A stretch of DNA of 64,000 bases, taken from Oceanospirillaceae bacterium (GTDB taxonomy: Bacteria; Pseudomonadota; Gammaproteobacteria; Pseudomonadales; Balneatricaceae). A program made the translations under genes and the position numbers. The notes beneath the pieces were generated by a model. The model saw nothing but the letters and a program-made list of their open reading frames with translations. It was not told the DNA's origin and searched no databases. Shown in pieces: positions 15,868 through 24,131 of this stretch. Position 1 is the stretch's first letter. Every line of letters begins with the position of its first letter. The DNA is taken from positions 18,991 through 82,990 of the forward strand of contig JABSRB010000025.1 in NCBI GenBank assembly GCA_013215375.1, given 5' to 3'.

Positions 15868-17724
15868 TTAGTAGGGTTGTTTGGCTTTTTCGATTTCGTA
15901 GCTCTTTCTCGCTTGTTTTACTTCTTCACGCGGGGAGACTTCAGGTACGGTGACATCCCACCAAGTGCCGCCTGAACTGATTTGCCACGAGTCAGTATCG
16001 AGGGTGATCACGTAAGAGCGATCGGCGGCTTTCGCGCGTCCCATGGCTTCTTCAAGGCCTGCGATACCATCAACTTTTTCGCTGATAGCGCCCATGGCGC
16101 CAGCGTGTGCGGCGAAATCAAGTTTGGGTGCGCCGCCTTCGATGGTTTTACAGTCTTCTAACAAGTTGTTAAAAGGTGCGCTGCCGGATTTTTGCTGTAG
16201 GCGGTTGATGCAGGCATAACCGCGGTTGTCTAGGACGATGACGATGATTTTGTAGCCGAGCATCACGGAGGTGGCTAGTTCTGAGTTCATCATCATGTAA
16301 GAGCCGTCACCGACCACGACGATTACGTCGGAGTTTGGTGTCGCCATTTTTACGCCTAGGCCGCCGGCAATTTCATAACCCATGCAAGAGTAGCCGTATT
16401 CAACGTGATAGCCTTTGGGTTGATCAGTACGCCATAATTTGTGCAGCTCGCCGGGTAATCCACCGGCGGCGCAGACTACAACATCATTAGGGTGTGCAGT
16501 GCGCTTTACGGCGCCGAGTACTTGTGGATCGGTCGGTAAACCGGATTTTGTGCCTGCAGGTGCTGAACTGGTGACTTTATCGTAATACATGTTCCATCTG
16601 GCGATACCTTCTTGACCTAAGTCTTGCCATGTTTCGTCTACGTGCCAGTTACTCAGTGCTTGAGTGAGTGATTCAAGGCCCACCTTAGCATCGACGACAA
16701 AAGGCACGGCGCTGTGTTTTATGCTGTCAAACGGGGCGATGTTGAGCTGGATAATGCGGTTGTCTTCACGCTCAAATAAGGTACGTGAGCCGGTATTGAA
16801 ATCTTGTAAGCGTGAACCTACCACCAGCACGATATCGGCTTGACTGGCGAGCAAGTTGGCGGCATCTGATCCAGTTACACCGATAGAGCCTACATAGTTA
16901 GGGTGGTTCCAGCGCATAGCGCCTTTTCCCGCTTGTGTTTCAGCAACCGGAATACCAGTGGCTTCTGCGAAGGCTAGTAGCGCATCGACGGCACCTGCGT
17001 AGTGCACACCACCACCGGCAATCAGTAAGGGTTTTTTCGCGCTGCGCAGTAGATCAATAGCCATATCTAGCTCAAAAGCATCGGCACCGTGTTGGCGTTT
17101 GCGGTGAAGCTTCTCAGCAAAGAAATGCTCAGGGTAATCGTAAGCTTCGGCTTGTACATCTTGGCACAAGGCGATGGTCACGGGCCCACAATTGACGGGA
17201 TCCAGTAAGGTTTGGATCGCGACAGGCAGTGAGTTGATGATTTGCTCAGGGCGGGTAATACGATCAAAGTAGCGGCTCACCGGGCGAAAGCAATCGTTGG
17301 TGCTAATGGTTGGATCGCCAAAGTGCTCAATCTGTTGTAATACTGGGTCTGGACTACGATTGGCAAAGTTATCACCTGGCAGTAATAGCACCGGTAAGCG
17401 GTTGGCGTGTGCCAATGCGGCTGCGGTGACCATATTGGCAGCGCCTGGGCCTATCGAGGTGGAGCAAGCCATCATTTGCTGGCGGTTGTGTGCTTTGGCA
17501 AACCCGATAGCCGCGTGTGCCATGCCTTGCTCGTTATGGGCGCGCAAGGTCGGTAGTTTATCGGTATTTTGATACAGCGCTTCGCCCATGCCTGCCACAT
17601 TACCGTGACCAAAGATTGCAAACATGCCGGCGAACATGGGTTTGGCTTCGCCGTCTATCAGGACTTTTTGCGCAATCAGGTATTTGATTAATGCTTGCGC
17701 CATTGTTAGTTTAATTGTTTTCAT
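15868..17724 (-). CDS. iolD: 3D-(3,5/4)-trihydroxycyclohexane-1,2-dione hydrolase IolD
   Basis: This is a 618-residue thiamine-diphosphate enzyme that opens the inositol ring to 5-deoxy-glucuronate. It has the three-part ThDP fold: the N-terminal PYR domain with the cofactor glutamate in LRAHNEQGMAHAAIGFAKA and GPGAANMVTAA, a central domain, and the C-terminal PP domain with GDGSYMMMNSELATS. The start is placed at ATG 17724, where AAGGAT is 8 bases upstream and MKTIKLTMAQALIKYL matches the family N-terminus; an in-frame ATG at 17763 would overlap the end of iolC. It begins 10 bases after the iolC stop, so the two are co-transcribed. Confidence 0.95.
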   Translation of the reverse strand: MKTIKLTMAQALIKYLIAQKVLIDGEAKPMFAGMFAIFGHGNVAGMGEALYQNTDKLPTLRAHNEQGMAHAAIGFAKAHNRQQMMACSTSIGPGAANMVTAAALAHANRLPVLLLPGDNFANRSPDPVLQQIEHFGDPTISTNDCFRPVSRYFDRITRPEQIINSLPVAIQTLLDPVNCGPVTIALCQDVQAEAYDYPEHFFAEKLHRKRQHGADAFELDMAIDLLRSAKKPLLIAGGGVHYAGAVDALLAFAEATGIPVAETQAGKGAMRWNHPNYVGSIGVTGSDAANLLASQADIVLVVGSRLQDFNTGSRTLFEREDNRIIQLNIAPFDSIKHSAVPFVVDAKVGLESLTQALSNWHVDETWQDLGQEGIARWNMYYDKVTSSAPAGTKSGLPTDPQVLGAVKRTAHPNDVVVCAAGGLPGELHKLWRTDQPKGYHVEYGYSCMGYEIAGGLGVKMATPNSDVIVVVGDGSYMMMNSELATSVMLGYKIIVIVLDNRGYACINRLQQKSGSAPFNNLLEDCKTIEGGAPKLDFAAHAGAMGAISEKVDGIAGLEEAMGRAKAADRSYVITLDTDSWQISSGGTWWDVTVPEVSPREEVKQARKSYEIEKAKQPY

Positions 17725-17734
17725 TTGTCTATCC

Positions 17735-19648
17735 TTAGGCGCGACGGTTGCGCCAAAAACCAATCAGTTGTATGTAATTTTCAGCGGCGGCATCAATAAA
17801 TTGATCGTCGTTGATCTCTTCTTTTAACCACAGCTTACTGGGTTCTGTGAATATAGTACGGCCAACGGTGAAGCCTTTACAAATATCAAATCCCGCACTG
17901 GCGTTAAAGCTCGCCTGTAGCTGCGCGACTGGTGCATCTAAACCTAACATCACGACGCCGCGACAATGTGGCGCGCGGGTGTTGATGATATCCGTGACGC
18001 TCTGCCAGCTAGCGCGGCTCATACCGGGTAGTTTCCACCAATCTGGGCGCACACCTAAGTTGTAGATGCGGCTCATGGCGCGTGGCAGTGTATCGTCTTT
18101 TACTGATGATCCCGCCGGTGGAATGATTTCTAGTAGTAGCTCGTGGCCTGATGAACAACAGGCTCTGTAGAGCTCTTTAATTTGGCGCTCTTGCTGTACG
18201 CGCAGCTCAATAGCATCGTCGGGGTGATAGAACACTAAGCATTTAACCACGTGCTCACGCGGCCAGCTCTTGAGTCTGTCACCAATAGAGCGACCTCCTT
18301 CTAGTTCAATAGGGCGCGATGATGGTAGCTCCACCGGGCGGCCAATCCACCAGCCTTTGCCAGTGACATCATTGAGTGCATCTTGGCCATATGTATCATC
18401 GATCAATACGCCAATATTACCCTCTAGGCCGGCTTTTTTAGCGCCTTTTTCTGCCGCTTTAACCAGCAGCTGTTTAAGCTTTTTAATGCGCGCTGGATCT
18501 GCGTTGCACTGGGTAGCCATATCAAAGAACTGTTTGCGATGATCAAAGGCCAATCCGCAAATTTCACTCCACTCTTTAGGGGGACGGGTCGTTACGCGGT
18601 GCAAATAGTTTAGCTCTTCATCTAAATCCGGGCGTGGAATGCTGGCGGAATTAGCAATGTAATAATCGAGCTCTTCAGCTGAGGGAATGGCAGGTGCGCA
18701 GCCATGGCGTGATACAACAATCGCGCCACACGCATTGGCATAAGCACAGCTTGTTTGGTGATCTTTATCGGTTAACCAGCCACGTAAGAATCCAGAGAGG
18801 AAGGCATCGCCTGCGCCTAATACATTAAGCACTTCTACTCTTACGCCGGTAAAGGGCACTATGTCATCCATACTGGCAGGGATAGCATCATCGAGTACCG
18901 TACAGCCTAACTCACCAAGTTTTAGCACGATAGTGGCTTTACTCAGTGAGCGGATCTTGTTCAGTGCTGTAATGGTATCTGTACTGCCGCCAGCAATATG
19001 TACTTCTTCTTCGGTGCCGACGATTAAATCGCAATCACCTAATATGGTCTGTAAATGCTCAGAGACACTGCTGTCAGAGATGAAACGTGTCTCACCATCA
19101 CCAAGGGCCGTTAAGCCCCAAAGCACAGGGCGATAATCAATATCAACAATGACTTTAGTGCCGGCTGCTTTTGCACAGGCGATAGCTTTACGACTCGCCG
19201 CATAAGTTTCTGGCGTGGAAAAGTGTGTGCCGGTAATTAGTAGTGACTTACTGGATGCGATGTAATCTGAGTTGATATCCGCTTCGCAAATGGCCATGTC
19301 AGCGCAATCTTTGCGGTAGAAAATTAGCGGGAAGGTATCTTTGTCTTTAATCCCTAATATCACTAAGCCTGTGAGCCGTTCGTTATCGGTGACAACATAA
19401 GAGGTGTCAACACCTGCGCGCGCTAGCTCCTCACGCACAAATGTCCCCATATGTTCGTTGCCAACGCGAGTGAGCATCGCAGATTTCAAACCCAGCCTTG
19501 CGGTGCCATAGGCGATATTACAAGAAGATCCGCCTAGGTATTTAGCAAAGCTTGAAACGTCTTGCAAAGGGCTACCTATTTGCTCTGCGTATAAATCAAC
19601 CGCAGCGCGCCCCAGACAGATTACATCGAGTGTTTTTTGATTGCTCAC
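17735..19648 (-). CDS. iolC: 5-dehydro-2-deoxygluconokinase IolC fused to a C-terminal DUF2090 domain
   Basis: The 637-residue protein is nearly twice the length of a single-domain IolC. Residues 1-325 are a PfkB-type sugar kinase with GGSSCNIAYGTARLG near 40-54 and the catalytic GAGDAFLSGF at 278-287; it phosphorylates 5-dehydro-2-deoxygluconate. Residues about 335-637 form a DUF2090 domain, related to class I aldolases of the LacD kind. Database annotation of such fusions often reads kinase plus 5-dehydro-2-deoxyphosphogluconate aldolase, which would supply the IolJ step otherwise missing here. The kinase part is certain; the aldolase activity is inference. It lies between iatA and iolD. 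Confidence 0.93.
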   Translation of the reverse strand: MSNQKTLDVICLGRAAVDLYAEQIGSPLQDVSSFAKYLGGSSCNIAYGTARLGLKSAMLTRVGNEHMGTFVREELARAGVDTSYVVTDNERLTGLVILGIKDKDTFPLIFYRKDCADMAICEADINSDYIASSKSLLITGTHFSTPETYAASRKAIACAKAAGTKVIVDIDYRPVLWGLTALGDGETRFISDSSVSEHLQTILGDCDLIVGTEEEVHIAGGSTDTITALNKIRSLSKATIVLKLGELGCTVLDDAIPASMDDIVPFTGVRVEVLNVLGAGDAFLSGFLRGWLTDKDHQTSCAYANACGAIVVSRHGCAPAIPSAEELDYYIANSASIPRPDLDEELNYLHRVTTRPPKEWSEICGLAFDHRKQFFDMATQCNADPARIKKLKQLLVKAAEKGAKKAGLEGNIGVLIDDTYGQDALNDVTGKGWWIGRPVELPSSRPIELEGGRSIGDRLKSWPREHVVKCLVFYHPDDAIELRVQQERQIKELYRACCSSGHELLLEIIPPAGSSVKDDTLPRAMSRIYNLGVRPDWWKLPGMSRASWQSVTDIINTRAPHCRGVVMLGLDAPVAQLQASFNASAGFDICKGFTVGRTIFTEPSKLWLKEEINDDQFIDAAAENYIQLIGFWRNRRA

Positions 19649-19697
19649 TGCAATACTCCTTAATTAAGCATTATATTAAATGCGCGAGTTTGTTGTT

Positions 19698-20492
19698 TTA
19701 ACCGGCATCAGCACGGGTGAATTCAGCAAGTTCTGCCTCTAAATTCGCCAATTCCTGACCGCCAGCCATCATCTCTAATATTTCTTCACGGCTCACTTCG
19801 CTTTTGAGCCAACTGCCTAAACTTTTACCGCGATTTAACAAGGTAAATCGATCGGCGACAGGGTAGGCGTGGTGCACATTGTGCGTGATTAAAATGACCG
19901 CGAGTCCTCGCGCTTTTGCACGTGCGACTACTTTTAGTACATTGGCCGATTGTTTGACGCCTAAAGCGGCTGTTGGCTCATCCAGGATAAGTACTTTGGC
20001 ACCGAAGTGGATGGCGCGGGCAATTGCCAAACACTGGCGCTCTCCTCCAGACATCGTCCCGATAGAATGTTCTGGGTCGCGTACGTCAATGCCCATTTCA
20101 GCGAGGCCAGCACGGGCTATCTCATTGCCTTTTTTAGTATCAAAAATGGTAAAAGGGCCCCATTTTTTAGTGATTTCGCGGCCCATAAAGAAGTTGCGGG
20201 TCACGCTCATTAAATTGACCAACGCTAAATCTTGATACACGGTGGCGATGCCTGAATCGAGGGCATCTCTTGGGGAATCAAAACCAGTGGGTTTATCGTT
20301 GAGTAAAAACTCACCATCGGAAGGTTCGTGCACGCCCGCTAATATTTTTATCAATGTGGATTTTCCGGCGCCGTTGTCACCGAGTAAACAGTGGACTTCA
20401 CCGAGTTTGATTTTCATGTCGATATCTTTAAGTGCAATAACCGAACCGAAGTAGCGGCTGACTTTTTTTAACTCTAAGATGTATTCGCTCAT
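19698..20492 (-). CDS. iatA: Sugar ABC transporter ATP-binding protein (inositol type)
   Basis: The 264-residue protein has one nucleotide-binding domain: Walker [10 protein letters not shown] near residue 38, Q-loop in VYQDLAL, signature MSGGERQ, Walker [13 protein letters not shown] and the switch histidine in LITHNVHHA. Carbohydrate CUT2 ATPases such as RbsA usually have two fused domains and about 500 residues; this is the single-domain form known from FrcA-type systems, so it must work as a dimer. It is next to the permease gene and inside the iol cluster, which makes inositol the likely cargo. Confidence 0.88.
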   Translation of the reverse strand: MSEYILELKKVSRYFGSVIALKDIDMKIKLGEVHCLLGDNGAGKSTLIKILAGVHEPSDGEFLLNDKPTGFDSPRDALDSGIATVYQDLALVNLMSVTRNFFMGREITKKWGPFTIFDTKKGNEIARAGLAEMGIDVRDPEHSIGTMSGGERQCLAIARAIHFGAKVLILDEPTAALGVKQSANVLKVVARAKARGLAVILITHNVHHAYPVADRFTLLNRGKSLGSWLKSEVSREEILEMMAGGQELANLEAELAEFTRADAG

Positions 20493-20522
20493 TTTGTCGC
20501 TCCTGTAATAAAGGTTATTGTC

Positions 20523-21650
20523 TTAAGATCCGGTAACACGTTTACGGATGAAGTTGTTAAACAACACCGCTGCTAGCAACATGATGCCTAAGAACACTCT
20601 AAACCAATCAGAATCGGCCCCGGTGAAGAAGATACCCATTTGCACAACACCAAAGATCAATGCCCCAAAACAAGCGCCAATGACAGAGCCATAACCACCG
20701 GTAAGCAATGCGCCACCGATAACCACCGCGATAATCGCTTCAAACTCTTTTAACAAACCGCGATCGGCTGCTGCTGAACCAAACTCAAACACCTGACAAG
20801 CGGCAAACACAGTGGCGCAAAAAGCGGTAAACATGAACAGTGAAATTTTTACCTTATCCGTCGGTACACCGACATTCTTAGCCGCTTTAGCATCACCACC
20901 TGAAGCGAAGATCCAGTTGCCATAAGGCGTTTTTAGTAAGACAAAAGAGGCGATAGTGGCGAGTAATAAGAACCAAACAATCACCATTGGAATACCGGTG
21001 ACTATTGGGGTGTTGTCACTGTAGGTTTCAATCCAGCCCACTTGCGCCAACCAATTGAAAAACCAGCCGCCTATTTCTCCGCCAAAGGCCGCGGCGAGTA
21101 TGTCGCCTTCTGCTACTTCCTTAACACCAGAGACGATAGTTTTGTTGGTGAATAAGATAGACAGTGCGATGGTTAACCCACGCAAAATAAACAAGAAAGC
21201 AAGGGAGACTATAAAGGAGGGCAGGCCTGTTCTCACGACAATTAAACCAATGAGAAATCCTATAAACATCGATCCTGCGAAAGCAAACAAGATGCATGAC
21301 CATACAGGCCATCCCCAGTAAAGTGCCGGTATGGCAATCATCATGCCGGCAAAGCCGATCATTGAGCCAATGGATAAATCAAACTCACCAGAGATCATTA
21401 ATAAACAGGCGCCTATGGCTAGAATCCCTAGCTGCGCTGACACCGTGCTCCAGTTGAGTATGCCATCTGCGCTAAACATGCCCGAGTCACCAGCGACAAT
21501 GGCAAAAAATATAAACACCATTAAAGCACCAGATACTGAACCTAGCTCAGGTCGGGTGAGTAGTTTTTTAATGATGGGCTCTTTACGAACTCTTTCGTCC
21601 TTGGCTGATTGCGCCAAGGCGTCATCAGCTGTTTTAGTAGAAGTCGACAT
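20523..21650 (-). CDS. iatP: Sugar ABC transporter permease (inositol type)
   Basis: This is a 375-residue membrane protein of the BPD_transp_2 (RbsC-like) family. After a charged cytoplasmic N-terminus come about ten membrane helices with the typical ISGEFDLSIGSMIGFAGM near residue 85, VRTGLPSFIVSLAFLFILRG and, near 270, FASGGDAKAAKNVGV, the coupling region that meets the ATPase, then GALLTGGYGSVIGA. It is the first gene of the leftward operon and diverges from the binding-protein gene. A predicted operator overlaps its promoter. Confidence 0.92.
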   Translation of the reverse strand: MSTSTKTADDALAQSAKDERVRKEPIIKKLLTRPELGSVSGALMVFIFFAIVAGDSGMFSADGILNWSTVSAQLGILAIGACLLMISGEFDLSIGSMIGFAGMMIAIPALYWGWPVWSCILFAFAGSMFIGFLIGLIVVRTGLPSFIVSLAFLFILRGLTIALSILFTNKTIVSGVKEVAEGDILAAAFGGEIGGWFFNWLAQVGWIETYSDNTPIVTGIPMVIVWFLLLATIASFVLLKTPYGNWIFASGGDAKAAKNVGVPTDKVKISLFMFTAFCATVFAACQVFEFGSAAADRGLLKEFEAIIAVVIGGALLTGGYGSVIGACFGALIFGVVQMGIFFTGADSDWFRVFLGIMLLAAVLFNNFIRKRVTGS

Positions 21651-21722
21651 AGTTATACCTATTATAATTTTTTTTTTAGGGGCTCTGCCCGATAAAAATA
21701 CATTTATAGAGCAGGCAGCTCA

Positions 21723-21751
21723 AAGATAGAATATAAATTCTATTTTTGCAA
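21723..21751 (-). promoter_or_regulatory. Probable iatP operon promoter with embedded operator
   Basis: On the minus strand, TTGCAA (21751-21746) and TATCTT (21728-21723) are separated by exactly 17 bases. The palindrome AGAATATAAATTCT (plus-strand spelling, 21728-21741) lies in the spacer and touches the -10 element, so a bound repressor would block polymerase. Confidence 0.5.
21728..21741. promoter_or_regulatory. Candidate IolR operator 1, AGAA-N6-TTCT
   Basis: AGAATATAAATTCT fits the shared AGAA-N6-TTCT pattern found three times in this island and nowhere else that I noticed as a promoter element. RpiR-type IolR in rhizobia is known to bind GGAA-N6-TTCC, the same geometry with the same GAA/TTC core. 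Confidence 0.62.
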
Positions 21752-21832
21752 TAGATAGAACGTAATTATTATTTGCAATATTGTCGATGATATATTAAAC
21801 GATTTTATGGTGAGAATAAGGCTTGACAAATA

Positions 21833-21862
21833 TCCGAATCTGGAACATTTTAATAATAGAAC
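21833..21862 (+). promoter_or_regulatory. Probable promoter of the inositol-binding-protein gene
   Basis: A perfect -35 TTGACA at 21833-21838 is followed after 18 bases by TAGAAC (21857-21862). The -10 overlaps the second operator. The transcript would have a leader of about 170 bases. Confidence 0.5.
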
Positions 21863-21871
21863 AATTATTCT
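21858..21871. promoter_or_regulatory. Candidate IolR operator 2, AGAA-N6-TTCT
   Basis: AGAACAATTATTCT overlaps the predicted -10 element of the rightward promoter. It has the same 4-6-4 geometry as operators 1 and 3. Confidence 0.62.
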
Positions 21872-22041
21872 AAATATTTCTTTATTGGAATTTAGAGTCT
21901 AAAAACGATTAGTTCTACTGTTTTTTTAAGCCTGCACTTTATACGTAAAGTGTCATAACAATCTAAAAAAAGGGCCTAAAAAGATAACATAATAAATAGG
22001 GTGGATTGTTAATTCAACCCTAAATAATACTGGAGTAAAAA

Positions 22042-22995
22042 ATGAAAAAGCTATTAAAAACAACAAGTACATTGCTTTTTGCCGGTGTGATTGCAGCGGG
22101 TACCATGATGGTGCCGGTTGCAGCGCAGGCAGCGGGAGAGCGTTTTGTGCTGATTAGTCACGCAGATGATGCCGATTCCTGGTGGAACACAATTAAAAAC
22201 GCCATAAAAGAGGCGGGTGCTGCGGTTGATGCAAAGGTTGAATATCGTAACCCACCAACGGGTGATCTTGCGGACATGGCACGTATCGTCGAGCAGGCAG
22301 TTGCCTCTAACCCGGATGGCATTATCGTCACTATTGCAGATTTTGATGTATTGCGTGGGGCAATCGGCAAAGCGATTAAAAAAGGTATTCCGGTGATCAC
22401 CATCAACTCTGGTACGGTAGAGCAAAGCGAAAAGCTAGGGGCTTTGATGCATATCGGACAACCTGAATATGACGCGGGTTTCGGTGCGGGTAAACAGGCT
22501 AAGAAAGCGGGTATTAAAAGCTATGTCTGTGTCAATCACTACATTGAAAACCCCGCATCTATCGAGCGCTGCCAGGGGTATGCAGATGCTATTGGTGCTG
22601 AGCTAAATATGATTGATGTGGGAAAAGATCCGCTAGATATCGAGAAAAAAGTACAAGCTTACCTGCGTAAAAACGACAAGATAGAATCTGTTTTAACACT
22701 GGGTCCTACTTCGGCGCATCCCACTATTCGCGCGCTGACTAAAACCCGCCAGGCGGGAAAAATGTACTTTGGCACCTTTGACTTGAGTAGTGAAATAGCC
22801 AAGGCCATTAAAGAGGATGTGATCAAGTTTGCTATTGATCAACAACCGTACCTACAAGGGTATATGCCTGTGGTTATTTTATCGCTGTACAGCAGATACG
22901 GAATTGTACCTTCAAACAACATTAACTCAGGGCCTGGTTTTATTACTAAAGCCAATATTGCACAAGTTGAAAAGTTAGCGGGTGAAATTCGTTAA
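22042..22995 (+). CDS. ibpA: Periplasmic sugar-binding protein of the inositol ABC transporter
   Basis: This is a 317-residue type I periplasmic binding protein (Peripla_BP_4). Residues 1-30 are a signal peptide, cleaved after AQA before AGERFVLISHADD. Two alpha/beta lobes follow with ASNPDGIIVTIADFDVLRGAI near residue 93 and GIPVITINSG near 117. It diverges from iatP-iatA and precedes iolR, so it is most likely the inositol receptor of that transporter; the ligand is inferred from neighbours. It is followed by a strong terminator, so it is its own transcription unit and can be made in excess. Confidence 0.88.
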   Translation: MKKLLKTTSTLLFAGVIAAGTMMVPVAAQAAGERFVLISHADDADSWWNTIKNAIKEAGAAVDAKVEYRNPPTGDLADMARIVEQAVASNPDGIIVTIADFDVLRGAIGKAIKKGIPVITINSGTVEQSEKLGALMHIGQPEYDAGFGAGKQAKKAGIKSYVCVNHYIENPASIERCQGYADAIGAELNMIDVGKDPLDIEKKVQAYLRKNDKIESVLTLGPTSAHPTIRALTKTRQAGKMYFGTFDLSSEIAKAIKEDVIKFAIDQQPYLQGYMPVVILSLYSRYGIVPSNNINSGPGFITKANIAQVEKLAGEIR

Positions 22996-23011
22996 TTCAC
23001 TGTTTGTGCTA

Positions 23012-23046
23012 CGCTATCGGTTTGTCTTTACCGGTAGCGCTTTTAT
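23012..23046 (+). terminator. Rho-independent terminator behind the binding-protein gene
   Basis: CGCTATCGG (23012-23020) pairs with CCGGTAGCG (23031-23039) across a 10-base loop and runs into CTTTTATT. It separates the binding-protein transcript from iolR. Confidence 0.85.
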
Positions 23047-23172
23047 TGGATGAAAGAATGATAGGGTTAAGTCAGTGAAAAATAATGCTAAATAATGACT
23101 TGATACCCTCAAGAAACTGGATTTTAGCTATTTATAGACATTTAGTATTAGTCAATCATGGGTAGAATTAAT

Positions 23173-23186
23173 AGAATAAACGTTCT
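23173..23186. promoter_or_regulatory. Candidate IolR operator 3, AGAA-N6-TTCT
   Basis: AGAATAAACGTTCT lies 22 bases upstream of the iolR start. It overlaps a -10-like TAGAAT at 23172-23177, whose possible -35 is TAGTCA at 23149-23154. This suggests autoregulation. Confidence 0.62.
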
Positions 23187-23208
23187 AAATATTTAAAAGA
23201 GCCGAATT

Positions 23209-24048
23209 ATGCCAAATCCACCAAAGACACTGCCAGAGTTAATGGCCGTGGTGACAGAACAATACGCTACCCTCAGTAAAAGACTGTCTCAGGTTGCTCA
23301 GTATTTATTGGACAACCCCGATGAAATAGCCTTTGGTACCGTTGCTGTTATATCCAAAGATGCCGGGGTTCATCCATCGACCTTAGTAAGGTTTGCCAAC
23401 ACTTTTGGCTATAGTGGTTTCAGCGAGATGCAGGGACTATTTCAGCAAGAGTTATTGCAAGATACACCGAGTTATCAAGAGCGCATTAGGCTCTCTGCGC
23501 AAGAGATGCAGGAGGCGGGGGTCGCGAGTGAGCCGCATTTATTAAACCAATTTGTCAGTGCTAATACTCAGGCACTAGAGCACTTGGCACAGAGCGTGCC
23601 TCTGGCAGATATGGAGCGGGCCATCGATATTTTAGTGAATGCTAAAGCGACTTATATAGCGGGAGTGAGGCGCGCTTACGTGGTCTCTACCTATTTCTCT
23701 TATGCGCTGCAGCACATCGATAGACGCGCCTATTTAATAGATGGTGTCGGCGGCATGTATAAAGAGCAGGCCAGTACGATGATGGCTGAAGATGCTCTGA
23801 TAGCCATCAGTTTTTACCCATATGCCGATGAGACGCAGAATGTGGTGGCCAGTGCTATTGATAAAAAAGTACCACTGATTTTAATCACTGACAGTGCCTT
23901 GAGCCCGCTGGCCTCTTCAGCAGAGGTTTGTTTTGTGGTGAAGGAAGCTGAAGTACACACCTTTAGATCACTGTCTTCGTCATTGTGTTTGGCACAGTCA
24001 TTGTCAATTGGTTTAGCTTATCGGTTGGAAAAGCAGAAAAAAAATTAA
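23209..24048 (+). CDS. iolR: RpiR-family regulator, probable inositol repressor IolR
   Basis: The 279-residue protein has an N-terminal RpiR helix-turn-helix (residues about 1-78) with ISKDAGVHPSTLVRFANTFGYSGFSEMQ, here split as ISKDAGVHPSTLVRF and ANTFGYSGF, and a C-terminal SIS sugar-phosphate-binding domain (about 125-260) with AKATYIAGVRRAYVVSTYF and VPLILITDSALSPL. RpiR-type IolR proteins repress inositol genes and respond to an intermediate of the pathway. It is placed between the binding-protein gene and iolG and has its own candidate operator, so autoregulation is likely. The role is inferred from context and family. Confidence 0.88.
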   Translation: MPNPPKTLPELMAVVTEQYATLSKRLSQVAQYLLDNPDEIAFGTVAVISKDAGVHPSTLVRFANTFGYSGFSEMQGLFQQELLQDTPSYQERIRLSAQEMQEAGVASEPHLLNQFVSANTQALEHLAQSVPLADMERAIDILVNAKATYIAGVRRAYVVSTYFSYALQHIDRRAYLIDGVGGMYKEQASTMMAEDALIAISFYPYADETQNVVASAIDKKVPLILITDSALSPLASSAEVCFVVKEAEVHTFRSLSSSLCLAQSLSIGLAYRLEKQKKN

Positions 24049-24053
24049 CGGAG

Positions 24054-24122
24054 CTCACCTAAACAGCTGTTGAAGTGACTCTGAATCACCATTAACTAGC
24101 GTATCGACGCTGTTTAGGAGAG
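24054..24122 (+). promoter_or_regulatory. Long stem that includes the iolG ribosome-binding site
   Basis: CTCACCTAAACAGC (24054-24067) pairs with GCTGTTTAGGAGAG (24109-24122) at 13 of 14 positions, one A-A mismatch. The 41-base loop holds a small hairpin, GTGA-N7-TCAC. The right arm contains AGGAG, the only Shine-Dalgarno sequence of iolG. No T-run follows, so it is not a standard terminator. It begins 5 bases after the iolR stop and could control iolG translation or mRNA processing. Confidence 0.55.
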
Positions 24123-24131
24123 TAGTTATTT

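Larger units (their letters stand above)
21651..22041. other. Divergent control region between iatP and the binding-protein gene
   Basis: The 391-base, very AT-rich region contains no gene. It has one AGAA-N6-TTCT palindrome in the minus-strand promoter of iatP and another in the plus-strand promoter of the binding-protein gene, 130 bases apart. The half-site AGAACG is also present at 21758. Confidence 0.7.
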
